Source of the DNA: Tubulanus polymorphus
Lineage: Eukaryota > Nemertea > Palaeonemertea > Tubulaniformes > Tubulanidae
NCBI RefSeq assembly: GCF_964204645.1
Contig: NC_134035.1
Span: 6,446,501-6,510,500, forward strand
Direction: 5' to 3'
DNA: 64,000 bases
The translations under genes were made by a program, and so were the position numbers. This document shows positions 12,601 to 25,079 of this stretch, one piece after another. The notes below the pieces were generated by a model. The model was not told the DNA's origin and searched no databases. It worked only from the letters and a program-made list of their open reading frames with translations. The stretch's first letter is position 1, and each line of letters starts with the position of its first letter.

Positions 12601-15600
12601 AGAGGGGGTAGTGATTCCAAATTGATATATTTTGACTAAGCGAGAATTTAGCCATACCGGATTCACGGATAACTGTGTTCCTTGAAATCATACATTGACA
12701 CAATGGACTAGTCTCACCATCATGCATGAAATAGATATGCTGAAAATGTTTTCTCCAGTCGAGTAGGAATATCATGCTAGCCCGGTGGTTTATCACAAAT
12801 TCAGCTCATCGCTTGCCAGGTGTTCTATGGCCACCTAGCATCTGAGGACCAGGAACAAAAAAACTCGAAATGTAACCATCTCCTACACCCAAAATATACG
12901 ACGGATAAGCGGTTTATTAGTAAAAGCATTTAAGTCATTAAGGATTATCCAATTAGAATATATTAGGCTTGATGTAAATTTAAGTCCCTCGAAAAATACC
13001 TACTCTAATATTTTTATATATGAATATTTTATATATGAAAATCATATAACTGAAAAACGTATAAATGAAAATCATATAAATGAATGATATATAAATGATA
13101 TCAATTTTGATAAAAAACATGTATAATAAATGGAGAGTAAACAAATACACAGTGAATTCTTAAATAGAATTAAAGATACTACAGATGTCAAATCTGTAGA
13201 TTTTAAATTCAAAAAGTTAACAGAATTAACATTACATAAGAAACATTTAATTACAAATATTGAAACAATTACCAATAGATATGGTAATAAATTAGTTATT
13301 CACTTAGAATATGAAGCATTAAAAGGAAATAAATATAATTTTAGAACATATTTACCAGATAGATTTCATAGATTATCTAGTGAAGATATTGAAGAATTAT
13401 ATTCAGGTGATTTCTATTTCATATATAAGGGTAAGAATGAAAAAGGGCACCATGATATAGATTTCGAATAGTATAAAAATCAATTTTAAACATAAAAAGT
13501 GTGAGTAAAGTGTGAGTGAAATAATTCATATTTAAAACGTTGAATATTTATATGCGTTAGATTCTTGATTTTTTAAACATAAAAAGTGTGAGTAAAGTGT
13601 GATTAAAATAATTAATATTTCAAACATATTTTTATATTCATATTTGTATGAGTTAGATTTTTTAACATAAAAAGTGTAAACAGTTTAAAAGTGTAAAAGT
13701 TTAAAAAAGTGTAAAAGTTTAAAACATTGAATATTTATATTTTGTCTAAGTTAGATGTATTTTAATAAAAATTTTGTTATAAAATGAAGAAAGAAGAAGA
13801 ACCCAAATTCAAAATCGAAATGAAAGAAACTGATAACTTATTTTCATTATTTAACATTAAAAATTATATCTCAGCAACAAATTTAGTGTATGGAAGCGAT
13901 ATAAAATCGATAATATTACAATGATTATTCAAATATTACCAAAATAAAAAATATATAATTACTGAAGTTATAGATACTTTAGATAATGGCGTCAAAAATC
14001 CTTAAGTATTTAATACAGTTTTAAATTATAAAGGTAATTTAGATGAGAACATAATAAATATTCTTAAAACTTCTTTTAATGAAGGAAATGATGATTTAAT
14101 ACTTTCTAAAGATTACAATGATATAATAAACTTAAGAATTGAAAAACGACAATTATATTATTTTAATTTTGATAATAAACAAATTATCTATAATGAAAAT
14201 TCATCAAATATTGGTATTCAATGTGAATTAGATAATAATAAATCTTTTAAAGATATTGGAATTCAATGAAATTTAAATGATGAATTTAGAAAATTTAATC
14301 TTAATGAAAAAGTGTATTGTTATTACGGAGGTAAATATATAAGATCACATAAATCATAGCATTATCAGACTATTAAACATATCAATTATGGAGAGAATAA
14401 TGATTATATATTGAAATAAGATTAAGCTGTATGAGTATTTGGAAAATTTCAAATATATAATATTCAAAACATTGTGAAATTAGTTAATGAATAACTGTTA
14501 GACTGTTAGTTTAATTGTTATTTGATTAAATCTTTTAAAAGTTTAATATTTTAAAAATAATAATTCAACTGTAAATATTCGAAATAAGATATTTCAAATT
14601 ACCTTAATTTTTTGTTCTTAAATAAATGAATGAGCATGATTTCAGCATTCCAACTGGGAAAAGTGATTTAAAACATTATTTAATAACTGGAGGTTAAATA
14701 TTGGCTGCGCTTTACTTTTATTATGGGAATGAAAAGACTCATTATCCTCATTAACGAAAGTATTAACGATTCATATCAAAATTTGCGAAAAAGTAAACAG
14801 TTAACTTATTCCAATCTACATGTATAACAACAGTGGACAATTATTCCGTTTTGACTGTCCATTAAGCAACTGTGACTAATTGTGTTTATTCAAGCGAAAT
14901 TGTTACTAACTTCTTTGCAGTAATCCAGCAACGGAGTGTTATTGCTTATAAAACTAATGTAATTCCTTAAAACTGCGAATCATCTCACTTAGCTGATTAT
15001 GAACGTTAGTCCAAGTTCAGAAGCTGCCTTTTCCAGAAAAACACGAATCATATCCGACATAATTTGCAGTGATACACAAGTGAATCTAAATAGTTTCCCA
15101 ACTATAGTCTACTCAAACATCTGATTATCTATACTAGAATGATTATCTATATATACTAGAATATACCTAAATGAAATATACACCACGAATCAAATCAGTC
15201 ACATGTGCTCAGGTTTACAATTATCAGCGAGAATTTTTACCATTATGTAACCTTAACAATGATAACCATTCAGCGTCATTTTGCAAACGACAACCGTATA
15301 TCGATGTGCAAAACGTCGCAGGTCTATGTGTACTCATACAAGCTATTTGGCAAAATATTATTGACAAAGATGTAGAATGGCTCCCTGTGATTATTTAATG
15401 AGCTCTATTTGAACGTCGAAAGTGTGATATAAAAGCAAGACCCTGACATGGGGATGATGGTGGAATGACGCAGCTATCTACGATCTGTGTAGGGCCGGCG
15501 TGAATTTCATCGGCGGCTACAAGCGGTCAATATAAAAATGTGTAAACATATAATTTTAATATTCAAATGTTTTAGAAAATATGTTCGATATAAGGGGTTT

Positions 15601-18600
15601 TTCAGGTTTCATGAGGTTAGCAATTTAAAATAGCATAGCTGTCATATACGGCTCCTCGTCCTCTGATGGCATGTGTATTAGGTGACAATTCAATTCAATT
15701 CTTTAGTGATCCTCATTACATATAAAATTCCGGGATAAAATTCCCAAATTCAATAAAGTTACAAATTTCAAAATAAGAAAAATACAACATACAATTCACA
15801 CAGAATAAAATAAACAAAATATTTTAAAATTACAATGTCTACTTCAACCAACTCAAGAGGATATCGAATGACAGCGAAACCGAGCAGGGACCCCGGGCCG
15901 GCTAGTCTGAATACCAGTCGTTGTTACCGGTTCCCTACAACCTGGTTGTTTGTGGAACGACGGCTAGGTACTAGACTACAGGCCGGCGGGCTAGGCCACA
16001 CACGATATGCTCCAAAGTAATGACGAAGCAGACATCCGAAGAGCTCTTTCCTCGACTATTGAGGCAATGAAGTCGAAGCAAAGTGAAGTGGAGGCAAAAG
16101 TGAATGAAGTCACCAAGTTATCAATTATTGCCAATTTTCAATAAAAAAGTTAAATGAAACCACTACTACAGTCGAAGACCTGTATCATCTACACAATCGC
16201 CAAATCTCATAATTCCCCAAATTTCTTAAAAATTCGATTTCAAATTTGCAATTCCACATTAGCTTATCCCAAAAATTCTACATTTTTTGCAGGTGTCGAA
16301 TGATTTATTTAAACTAAATTTCTTGTTCTGATTAAGTTTTGTACTGTTTTTGTTACAGGGAAGCGTGTATACAAGCTTACGAAAATCTACGTCCGTATGG
16401 TTTATTCAAATGTTCATGTCAATCTCACTCGGGAAACAACATGCGTCGCTGTTCCGGTTTACTGAAACGTTACGTGAAAAATGCCTGCCTACGTAAGTCA
16501 GCAACTGCATCATCGAGACATCGCAATGTCAGCTTTATATATGTTGTAACTTGTAATCGATTTATATAAATATTTCACTAACGCTCCGTGGAGATCTCTC
16601 CACCCGCCCGTCCCTCCTACCGTCCTTCCGTTATTTCGTCATTCCGAATCTCTGCCCCTCTAGTAGATGGTTTGCTGTGTGTGACGTGTTATCACCCGTC
16701 GATCACATTGTTGATTAATGATTTCAAGGAATACGGAGGCGCTGTGTAATTTTCACAAACTCGACAACGGAACACATTACTAATGCAATTGATAATATAT
16801 TATCCCTTTCACGGTGCAGATATCGGATTTTAATCCGGTAAAATTGCGCCAATCGTGATGAAGAATTCTGCATTTGTTGAACTGTCGTTATTGAGAGGGC
16901 AGTGTTTCATTTCGCGTCTATAATTGTTTTGAGGTTCTGCGCAGACCTGGAATTCGGCAGCAATTAAATGGTTGACAGTCGCACTCCGATTTATAATGTG
17001 TTCCATCCATGTGATATCTGCAGCTCTTTCCACTGCCGCATTGCTTAGTTCTGCAGCGAGGCGTTATTAATGACTTGTTATAAGAGCTTTCCTATCAGAA
17101 GTTAGTTAAAACAGCGTCTTATTACTTGTGTTCTATTAAGTCATCAAGATCACCACTACCTGAGAACTGTTCATAAGCGTAGAAATCATGTTTTTCGGTA
17201 TATCCCTGTTTTCTCGAATGGAGAGAAATGTGAAATAATGTCGTTGAAGCTGGTATGGCGATACTGCCGCGCCATTGTGATTTGTTCTTAAAGATGTTTT
17301 GGTGTTAAGTCATTTTTTATGTGTCATCATTCCGCGGAGAAATATCTTGATTCAACTGAAAAACGTCCACGTGGCTGCAGCTGGTATATCAGCAATGTTC
17401 CTCCGGAATCTGATATCACATTCGCAGCGATGTGTGTGGAATCTGTAAATCCGTAGAATTTTTGAAAACCCAAATTCCACGACAGGTGATATGAATAACT
17501 ACACAGTGTCGATGAAATTGGAAATAGAATATCCTTTAGTGTTTGTCTTTGATTGTTCAATGTGTTCAAAGTGCCAATTTGCCCAGCGAAATGTTGAACC
17601 CAAAGAGGTTTGATTTTTGTTTTTCCACTATTAAGTGATACCAATTACATATCAGGCAAGGCATGTATCATTCTTAAAAATGACGATAAATTTTCTATTA
17701 TTCATATCATTATTTGGGACGATTTCGACATTCAAATTATGGGTTATAATCTAATTCTTATAGTGTTTTGGTGGCAGTGTTGTCGGTATGAATTTCTTAT
17801 GGTTTTTGATCCTAAAAGTTTACCAGTTCTGAATTGATACTTCGTACATCTTATACTCTAAATTGATCCTAGACCATAACCACGAATTTGAATTATATCT
17901 GTGCCGAGATGGAGGGGAATTTTAAAATCGTTAGAAATGTTTTTTAAAAGCTCTCGGTGTTCGAGTGTGCTGCTCAGTGTGGTGTGTGGTGAATTTTGAG
18001 TCATAGCAATCACCATTCACCGACTCGCGCTAACTCAATTTACCCGTTCATCTGATAACATCTCTCCCTGCCACCTCTCCCTCTCTCATCTCCTCACTTT
18101 CCCTATACGTCTTCTTCGGAGTTCTGCATTGTATGATGTTTAAAACTTTCCATTTGAAAATTCATACATGCTACCGTTATTAATATCAATTTGTCTATAC
18201 GTAGTGAATGAACGTAAACGTAAACGAGGTGTGTTTTGATGGAATGCTATTCTTTAATTAAAACCCGCTATGTCACAGTGGAATACGCACACGCGCGGTG
18301 ATTCCAAATTAAAATTCTACCTCAGATTTCCCCTGATAAAAACGCGGTTTTAATTGTATAAGTGTTACATGTTCACACACGCTCCGCAACCGGAAACGTG
18401 ACGTGCAGATTGACACGCAACAATCTAAAACCGCATACAACCAAATCTTTATATAAAGATATTGATACAGTATTGATGAAAACCTTCGTCAACCAAATAA
18501 AAATATGTCGTTTTATGTGTAAAAAACTACTGGATTGTCGAGTCGTTTTACATCGAAGATCTCATTCCAATTTACGCGCGAAGTCTCTCGCAATTATTCG

Positions 18601-21600
18601 ACGATTAAAGCCTTAGTGACTCTGCCTATCTGAGTTCTACATATCCGGTGCCTGTGATCCGTAAAAATGAAACTAGTTCGAGAAAATGACTGCCAATAAA
18701 TAACGGTTTACACAAGTTCCATGTTGTTTGATTAATTTGATTCTGGAATTAGTTTCGAAATGCATAATTGAAACCGAGAACATTGTAACTGGCATTGTAA
18801 CTTTCCCAGAATAAAAAAAAAAATCAAACAAGCAAACAAAAAACAAACAAAAAATCACAATTGTACTCAAAATACCAATACGTACGGCGAACATGATGGA
18901 TTTTGGTAAAATAATTGCCAACCTTTGTTGATACACGTCGCCAAGTGTAGAAAGTGTGATCTGTATAAATTGAAATGATATTTGAGTAGACCTCCGCGTG
19001 GGGAATGCCCGAAATAGGGATGAATGGAGTTCTTAAATTTTGCGAAAATCGATACACTTAAAGAACAATGAAATTCGTCACTAACCAATACCGTATTAAA
19101 CTTATACTATATTCTCTGATTCCGGTCAATATGGCGATATCTAAAAGTATGGTCTAAACCTAAGAAGGCTGGGCGTTATTCAGTTGATGTGAATCTTGCT
19201 CTTATCGAACTTCATTCTCAAAATCGTTTCTAGCCCGAGAAAAACGCATAGGAAAAGTGACAGTTCGCACTATTCCTTGTAATCTTTGTTTTGCTGGTTG
19301 TTGGAGCAACAACCGGCACGTACTGTCGTTTTTGCTACACTAGTGACCGACAATTGAATTTAGCCGGCGTTTGTCTTTCTTTAGAAGGAAAAGATCAGTC
19401 TGCGACTTCGTTGGCTTCTTTGCGTCGGAGTATCACGCTGACAATGCTGAGTGGACTTGTAGCTGACGTTCAGACTCGAGCACGATTGTCCCGGGGCAAT
19501 TCAACGACATAAATTGATTTGGACACATTGATTGAATTTGTAATGCCTCCGTTGTTGCGCCTGAAGCGATGAGTCACTCGATTTTTTATATATACCCGCT
19601 TCTCTCCCATCTCTCCCCCGTCACCTCGAATTTATTAGTTTTGTGTAAGAGACGCCCTAATTTAATACAAAACAGCCATGAACAACATTAATTTTCGATC
19701 TTGATTTTAATTTCGTTTTTTAAATGGCTACCAAAAGTGCAATAGTGATTTCTTTTTCTATTTTATTGATGAAATTCATTTTCCTGCGCAAAAGGATCAA
19801 ACTTTCAGGGATAAACCACCCCTGTTCTGTATACGTCATATCTTCTGCATTTTTCAGATTAATTTAGCAATCTCACAATTTATAGATATAAATAACAACT
19901 ACAATGATAAAACAAGGATGAGATTGCCAGGTACCTACGAAATCCTAAGATTATCGATATCCCATTGACAGTTCACGTTTTGTCCTCACCGCTGGTACAC
20001 TCCCAGGACCCGGTTTAATAGACTGGTATTAACTTAACTGTGCTACTGTATGTGCTGGATATTCTGGCTGAATGATTTGATGTGGTATCATATATGCCCT
20101 ATACTAGTCTGAGTAACAGAACAAAACGACTGTTTCGTTCGTCTGGTTTAATGAGTGAACAGGTCACCGACAAACAATCGCCGTATGAGTTAGCGATTTG
20201 TGCTATCATTTATTATCTGGTTAATCAATCACGGGATGGACCTGCTGTCAACAATTACATGAAGGGAAATTCGTGTAAGCGTGAACTAATCAAGTAAATG
20301 CTACTGGACTGACCACAGCAGCAGCGGTGACTTAATCCAATAACTGTTAACACTGAGTCTTAACTACCATATGCCATCCATGACGGAGACCGAATGTCGA
20401 ATATTGCCTGAAAGAAAATTATTCAATGTTTATTTGAAATATCTTTTGTGAACTTTATGGTTATATGTTATGCTAGTGACAATTTAATGTGAAATATAAA
20501 AGTGCATTGTGTTGTAACTGGTAGGCAGTTCCATGGTTTAAACGCCAATGATGCCAACGTTGGTAGTTAACTTAATCAATAAATGAAACGAATAATTGAT
20601 GTCAAACTAACATCGGAACTCAGTCTTGCCTGCTCAAAAATGCAAATAACTTATCTTAACTGTAAAGAGTCAACCATGGAATCGAATTCAGTAACGACCA
20701 CGATGTCTTTATTACCCTCGACCGTATGGCGCAAAGGGAATTTTCGTTGTCTGCGTCCATGCGTGCGCCTGTCCGCCTGTTTGTCCGGAATATTAGTTCC
20801 CAAGAAATGCAGGAATCTTAATGATTTTAGTGAAATTCGCGTTGAAGATGGCTGATTGGCTGCCATATTGGATCTAAAAAATACACTGTTCCCAATCTAC
20901 AGCGTATAATTTTCAAAGCAGAGTGTGTATTCGCTTTCATATGGTGGCTCATGAAGGCCAAATGCAATAATTTTTACACGACTACGATTATAGAAAAACG
21001 CAAAACGAAACTTATATGACTGATTCGGGCCATAACATAAAATTCCTGGTATGCAAATGAGGGCGCCAGAACGAGAGAACGCCAAAACGGAATAAAACGT
21101 CAAATTTTCCTTGAAAATCCATTTTGGTGCGCTAAAACAAAGAATAATCCGTTTTGGCGCCCCCACCAAAAGGAAGCCAAAACAACGAAAAACGTCGAAA
21201 TTTCTCTGAAAGTTCGTTTTAGCGCCCCCGCAAAAACAACGAAAAACGTCTAGATTTCTCTAAAAATCCGTTTTGGCGCGCCAAAACAAAGAATATTTCA
21301 ACCACGAACTTTCAACCACGTAAGATAATTCTATATATGCAAGTTTATGCAAATTAAACACAGGATCAACGCGCCAAATTGAAAAATAACTTTACTGTGG
21401 TCTAATGTTTGTCTTGGCGAGGGCGCCAAAACGGAAAAAACCGCGACAAATTGGAATTTTCTTTCGTTCTTTCGTTTTGGCGCACCAAAACGGATTTTTT
21501 TTGAAAAATTTAGACGTTTTTCGTTGTTTTTGTGGGGGCGCCAAAACGAACGTTTGTTTTGGTAGGGGTGCCAAAACGGATTTTCTGAGAAAATTGAACG

Positions 21601-24600
21601 TTTTTCGTAGTTTTGGTTAGAATGCCAAAACGAAAGTTCGTTTTTACGTGGCGCCAAAACGGAATTTTCTTTGTTTCGGCGCGCCAAAACGGATTTTCAG
21701 AGAAAATTGGACGTTTTTTTTTCGTTTTCGTTTTGGCGTTCTGGCGTTCCCTGATTTACATACCAGAAATATTTCACTATGGCCCTTATCAGCCCCTATC
21801 TTATAGAGCAAAAACGATATTTTGTTTTTGCTACCCTGCAAAACATTTTACTGCGAAAAACGACAAAGATATTCGTTTTTGCTCTGAAATTTTTCGTTTG
21901 TGCTTCATAACATTCGTTTTGGCACCCTGGCATAAACGAACTTTTGTTTTTGCCTTATCGAGTTTTGTTTAGCATTTTTCTATAATCGAGGTCAAATGAA
22001 AATAATGCATTAGAGCAAAAACGAAATTTCGTTTTTGTTAGGGTGCAAAAACGAATTTTATGGCGCAAAAACGAAAATTATGGAGCAAAAATGGAAAATC
22101 ACATAGAAAAAACGAGTATTTTCGTTTTTGCGCTCTGACATTTCGTTTTTGCGCTGTAAAAGCTAAGCTGACAATATGGTAACTTTGGATTCAGTAAAAA
22201 CTTGTTCCTGTACTGCAGGGTGAAAATCCTTTTGAGTATGAACATGTAATTCTTCACCATTTTCCTTAAAAGTTAATGATCTGTGTCTAGTTTGGTAAAT
22301 ATTCATCGGTCGAGGTACTAGCGTAGCTCAAGTTTTTATTTGTCTCTCTTGGTCACAGTGGTGGCGAACGAAGTTGCCAAGATCGGTAAAGAAGACAATC
22401 AACTTCCACAGAAACCGGATGCAGTTAAGCCGGAGGAAGGAGCCATCGATGAACAACGTGACCCGGAATCGACGACATTTCCAATGATAACGACTCGAGC
22501 CGAGGAACCAAAGTTTTACAGTAAATATGCATTTTATAAATTTCATTACGATTGTTTCATATATATCGGGCGTCCCAAAGGAGATAACTGATTTCTGAAA
22601 AAAACGATTTCCCAGCTCTACCGAATTCATTGTAAATTGTCACGTCACGACAACCTTATATCAAATCACGTGCGTGCGTGTGCGTGTGTATATGCCTAGC
22701 ATCCGAACCGACAGCTTCAATTCAGATGAGCAGGACGGAATAATAATTTGTCTATTTCAGCCGTGGAATGCTACGACGCTTATGGTGATTGCAACAAAGA
22801 ATATTTGTGCCGTAGAAAAATGGAGAAATTTATCGCGTCCTGTCAATGGAACGCGCAGAAGAAAGGCTGCGATAAGAAAAAATGTCTGCCGGACATGGCC
22901 GACTATTACCAAAATGTGGCTGTTAAACACGCGCATGCAGCTGCGTTTTGCGTTTGCGAGAAAAGTGGGATAAAATGCGAGTCATTACGAGCGGTGCTAC
23001 AACCGCAGTGTGCGGTAAAAGAATCACCAACACCGTCGTGTCTGACCCTTGTCAGAAAATGTCAATCATCTTCGGATTGTAGGTATGTATAATCGCAGGT
23101 ATTACAGATCACTATAAGGACATTCGAAGTGGAACTGCATAGAACGATCTCGAAGGGTCTGGGGACAGACTGTTACCACCATCTCATTTGTTTTAGAAAC
23201 CACGATAGATGGAACTAAAACCCACAATAAGAAGGAATAACTATGAGGGTATTAAATGTTTCGGCTCAATTTTATGTGCCCTTTCGAAGCAGTTTTGGGA
23301 ATTGCTTAAATGATTGAATTGAAGCAACAATACTCTCATACTTTTTCCATCATATTGAGGGCTTTTTATCCAATTGAATCGGTCGGTCACTTGGCGGTGG
23401 AAACTTTTTATGGTACATGTCTTCGAGTATTGAGAATATTTCAAAGAAATTCAATTATCTCTTGTCAGAAAATCCTGACTGCAACATCCCTACCAGATAC
23501 AACTTAAATTTCATTTAACCAATATTTGTTGATTTAAACCTAAAATGTATTAGGTCTTTAAACAATGATGTGACCTTGGGGCGGCAATAATAACCTGTAG
23601 GTTTCAGCACTAAGTCGGTTTTGCGGAATGCTTTATTGCTCGACTACCTTGTGGGCTATAAGCCACATTCTGTAGCCGCTTCCGCATTATCTAGCGATGC
23701 CATCAAACGATGTATTTGCAACATTCTATTCGTCAACTGTTCATGATGCCAAATGGCCTAATGAACACTATCTTTAAAACTGTAAACATTACCCGAATTG
23801 TCAATTGGGGATTGGTGTTTCCAGTGCTCCGACTATTTTGTGTGCAGATCTGGTGGATGTTGCAGCGGAATACATAAATAGTTGGTATCCTACTGCGCAC
23901 TAATCCACCTTGTGGATCGTAAATTGATACAAGAAGAATCGTAGATTCCCATAATATGGTATCCTACTGCACACTAAATTGATTTGCAATCTGATTAATG
24001 TCAAGAAATCTTAATTCACTATAGACGCCGATGGGAATACTACAATAACTATTGTCACACTGATAGTAAAACAGGTGAATGTATGCACGGGAATCACTTG
24101 TGTCGTGACGCTGTAGTCGGACTTATGGGTACATTATTGATGACGAACTGTAGCTGTCAGGGGGTGCAGGACGAGGTGACATCGAGGTGTCGTGGCATCG
24201 AGGAACGACTCGTTAAAAATAGATGTAGAGGTAAAACAATAAATGAACAGTTATGTTAAATAGGTATTACTGTTTAAATAGGTATTACTCGTTGCGATTC
24301 TTAGGGCTACGGCTCCGACAGTGACGTCATATGATTGATAGATCACTTATAGAACCATGAGTATTGTGTAATTCGCCAGAAGGCCAATCGGGAAGTAAAA
24401 CATATTATTTTAACACGTTCGACAAACCATATTGAATTTAACGATGCCGATGAGTCTACTATAATAGTCGACAATGAGTTATGACTGTATCTATATTTTA
24501 TCCCTAGCCAAAGCGATTACACCGGAACCTTTTATCTACGAAGCAACTCCAGCCAACAACCTTCTCAAGGATGACAAAGAATTGATTAAATTCGAAGTGG

Positions 24601-25037
24601 AAATGCCACCGACCCCATCGAAACAAAGTAAGTTTGCACACCAGTATTGGCGCTACCATAACATTTACGCCGGTTTTATTGAAATCAAATTAGAATTATT
24701 TCCATGTTCTAATCTTACCTGATAATCAACGAAGCTTTGTATGTAAGACGGGAATACGTGTACCATGCTGCAGAACCGCATTTTCGCTGCTTTGCCATCT
24801 TTCCAAAATGGACCAAGATAATGTTGGTGATTTTTTTATTCAAACTCTGTTTTTGTAGGAATCTGTGCCAATATGTTGAAAAACGAAAAATCACCAGTCA
24901 TAAGAGTAAGTATCAAAACATTTCAATGACTGATGGAACCTTCGATGATTTATCTAAAATCTATCATAGGGGTTAAAGGTTTTCTGCTTATCGCAGAAAA
25001 GCCTATTGTTATTCCTATCGCTATCTACTGCTACGAG

Positions 25038-25079
<42 letters not shown>

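Larger units (their letters stand above)
12990..14640 (+). mobile_element. AT-rich virus-like fragment 1 inside a GFR-like intron
   Basis: Base composition changes sharply to very A+T-rich. One intact small gene, an intergenic triple repeat and one stop-riddled long frame are packed within 1.65 kb, on the plus strand. The intact gene has a homologue in the larger insertion at 31.4 kb, and both start at the same TAATAAATGG motif, so the two fragments come from related elements. The ends are judged only by composition; no terminal repeat was seen. Confidence 0.65.

Noticed and set aside
15171-15398. 75-codon frame in intron 3
   Set aside because: No motif, no homology recognised and no splice context. 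Chance open frame.
21331-21972. Several overlapping ~120-codon frames on both strands
   Set aside because: They are products of the GCGCCAAAAC word array. Similar frames appear on both strands, as expected from an inverted-word repeat.
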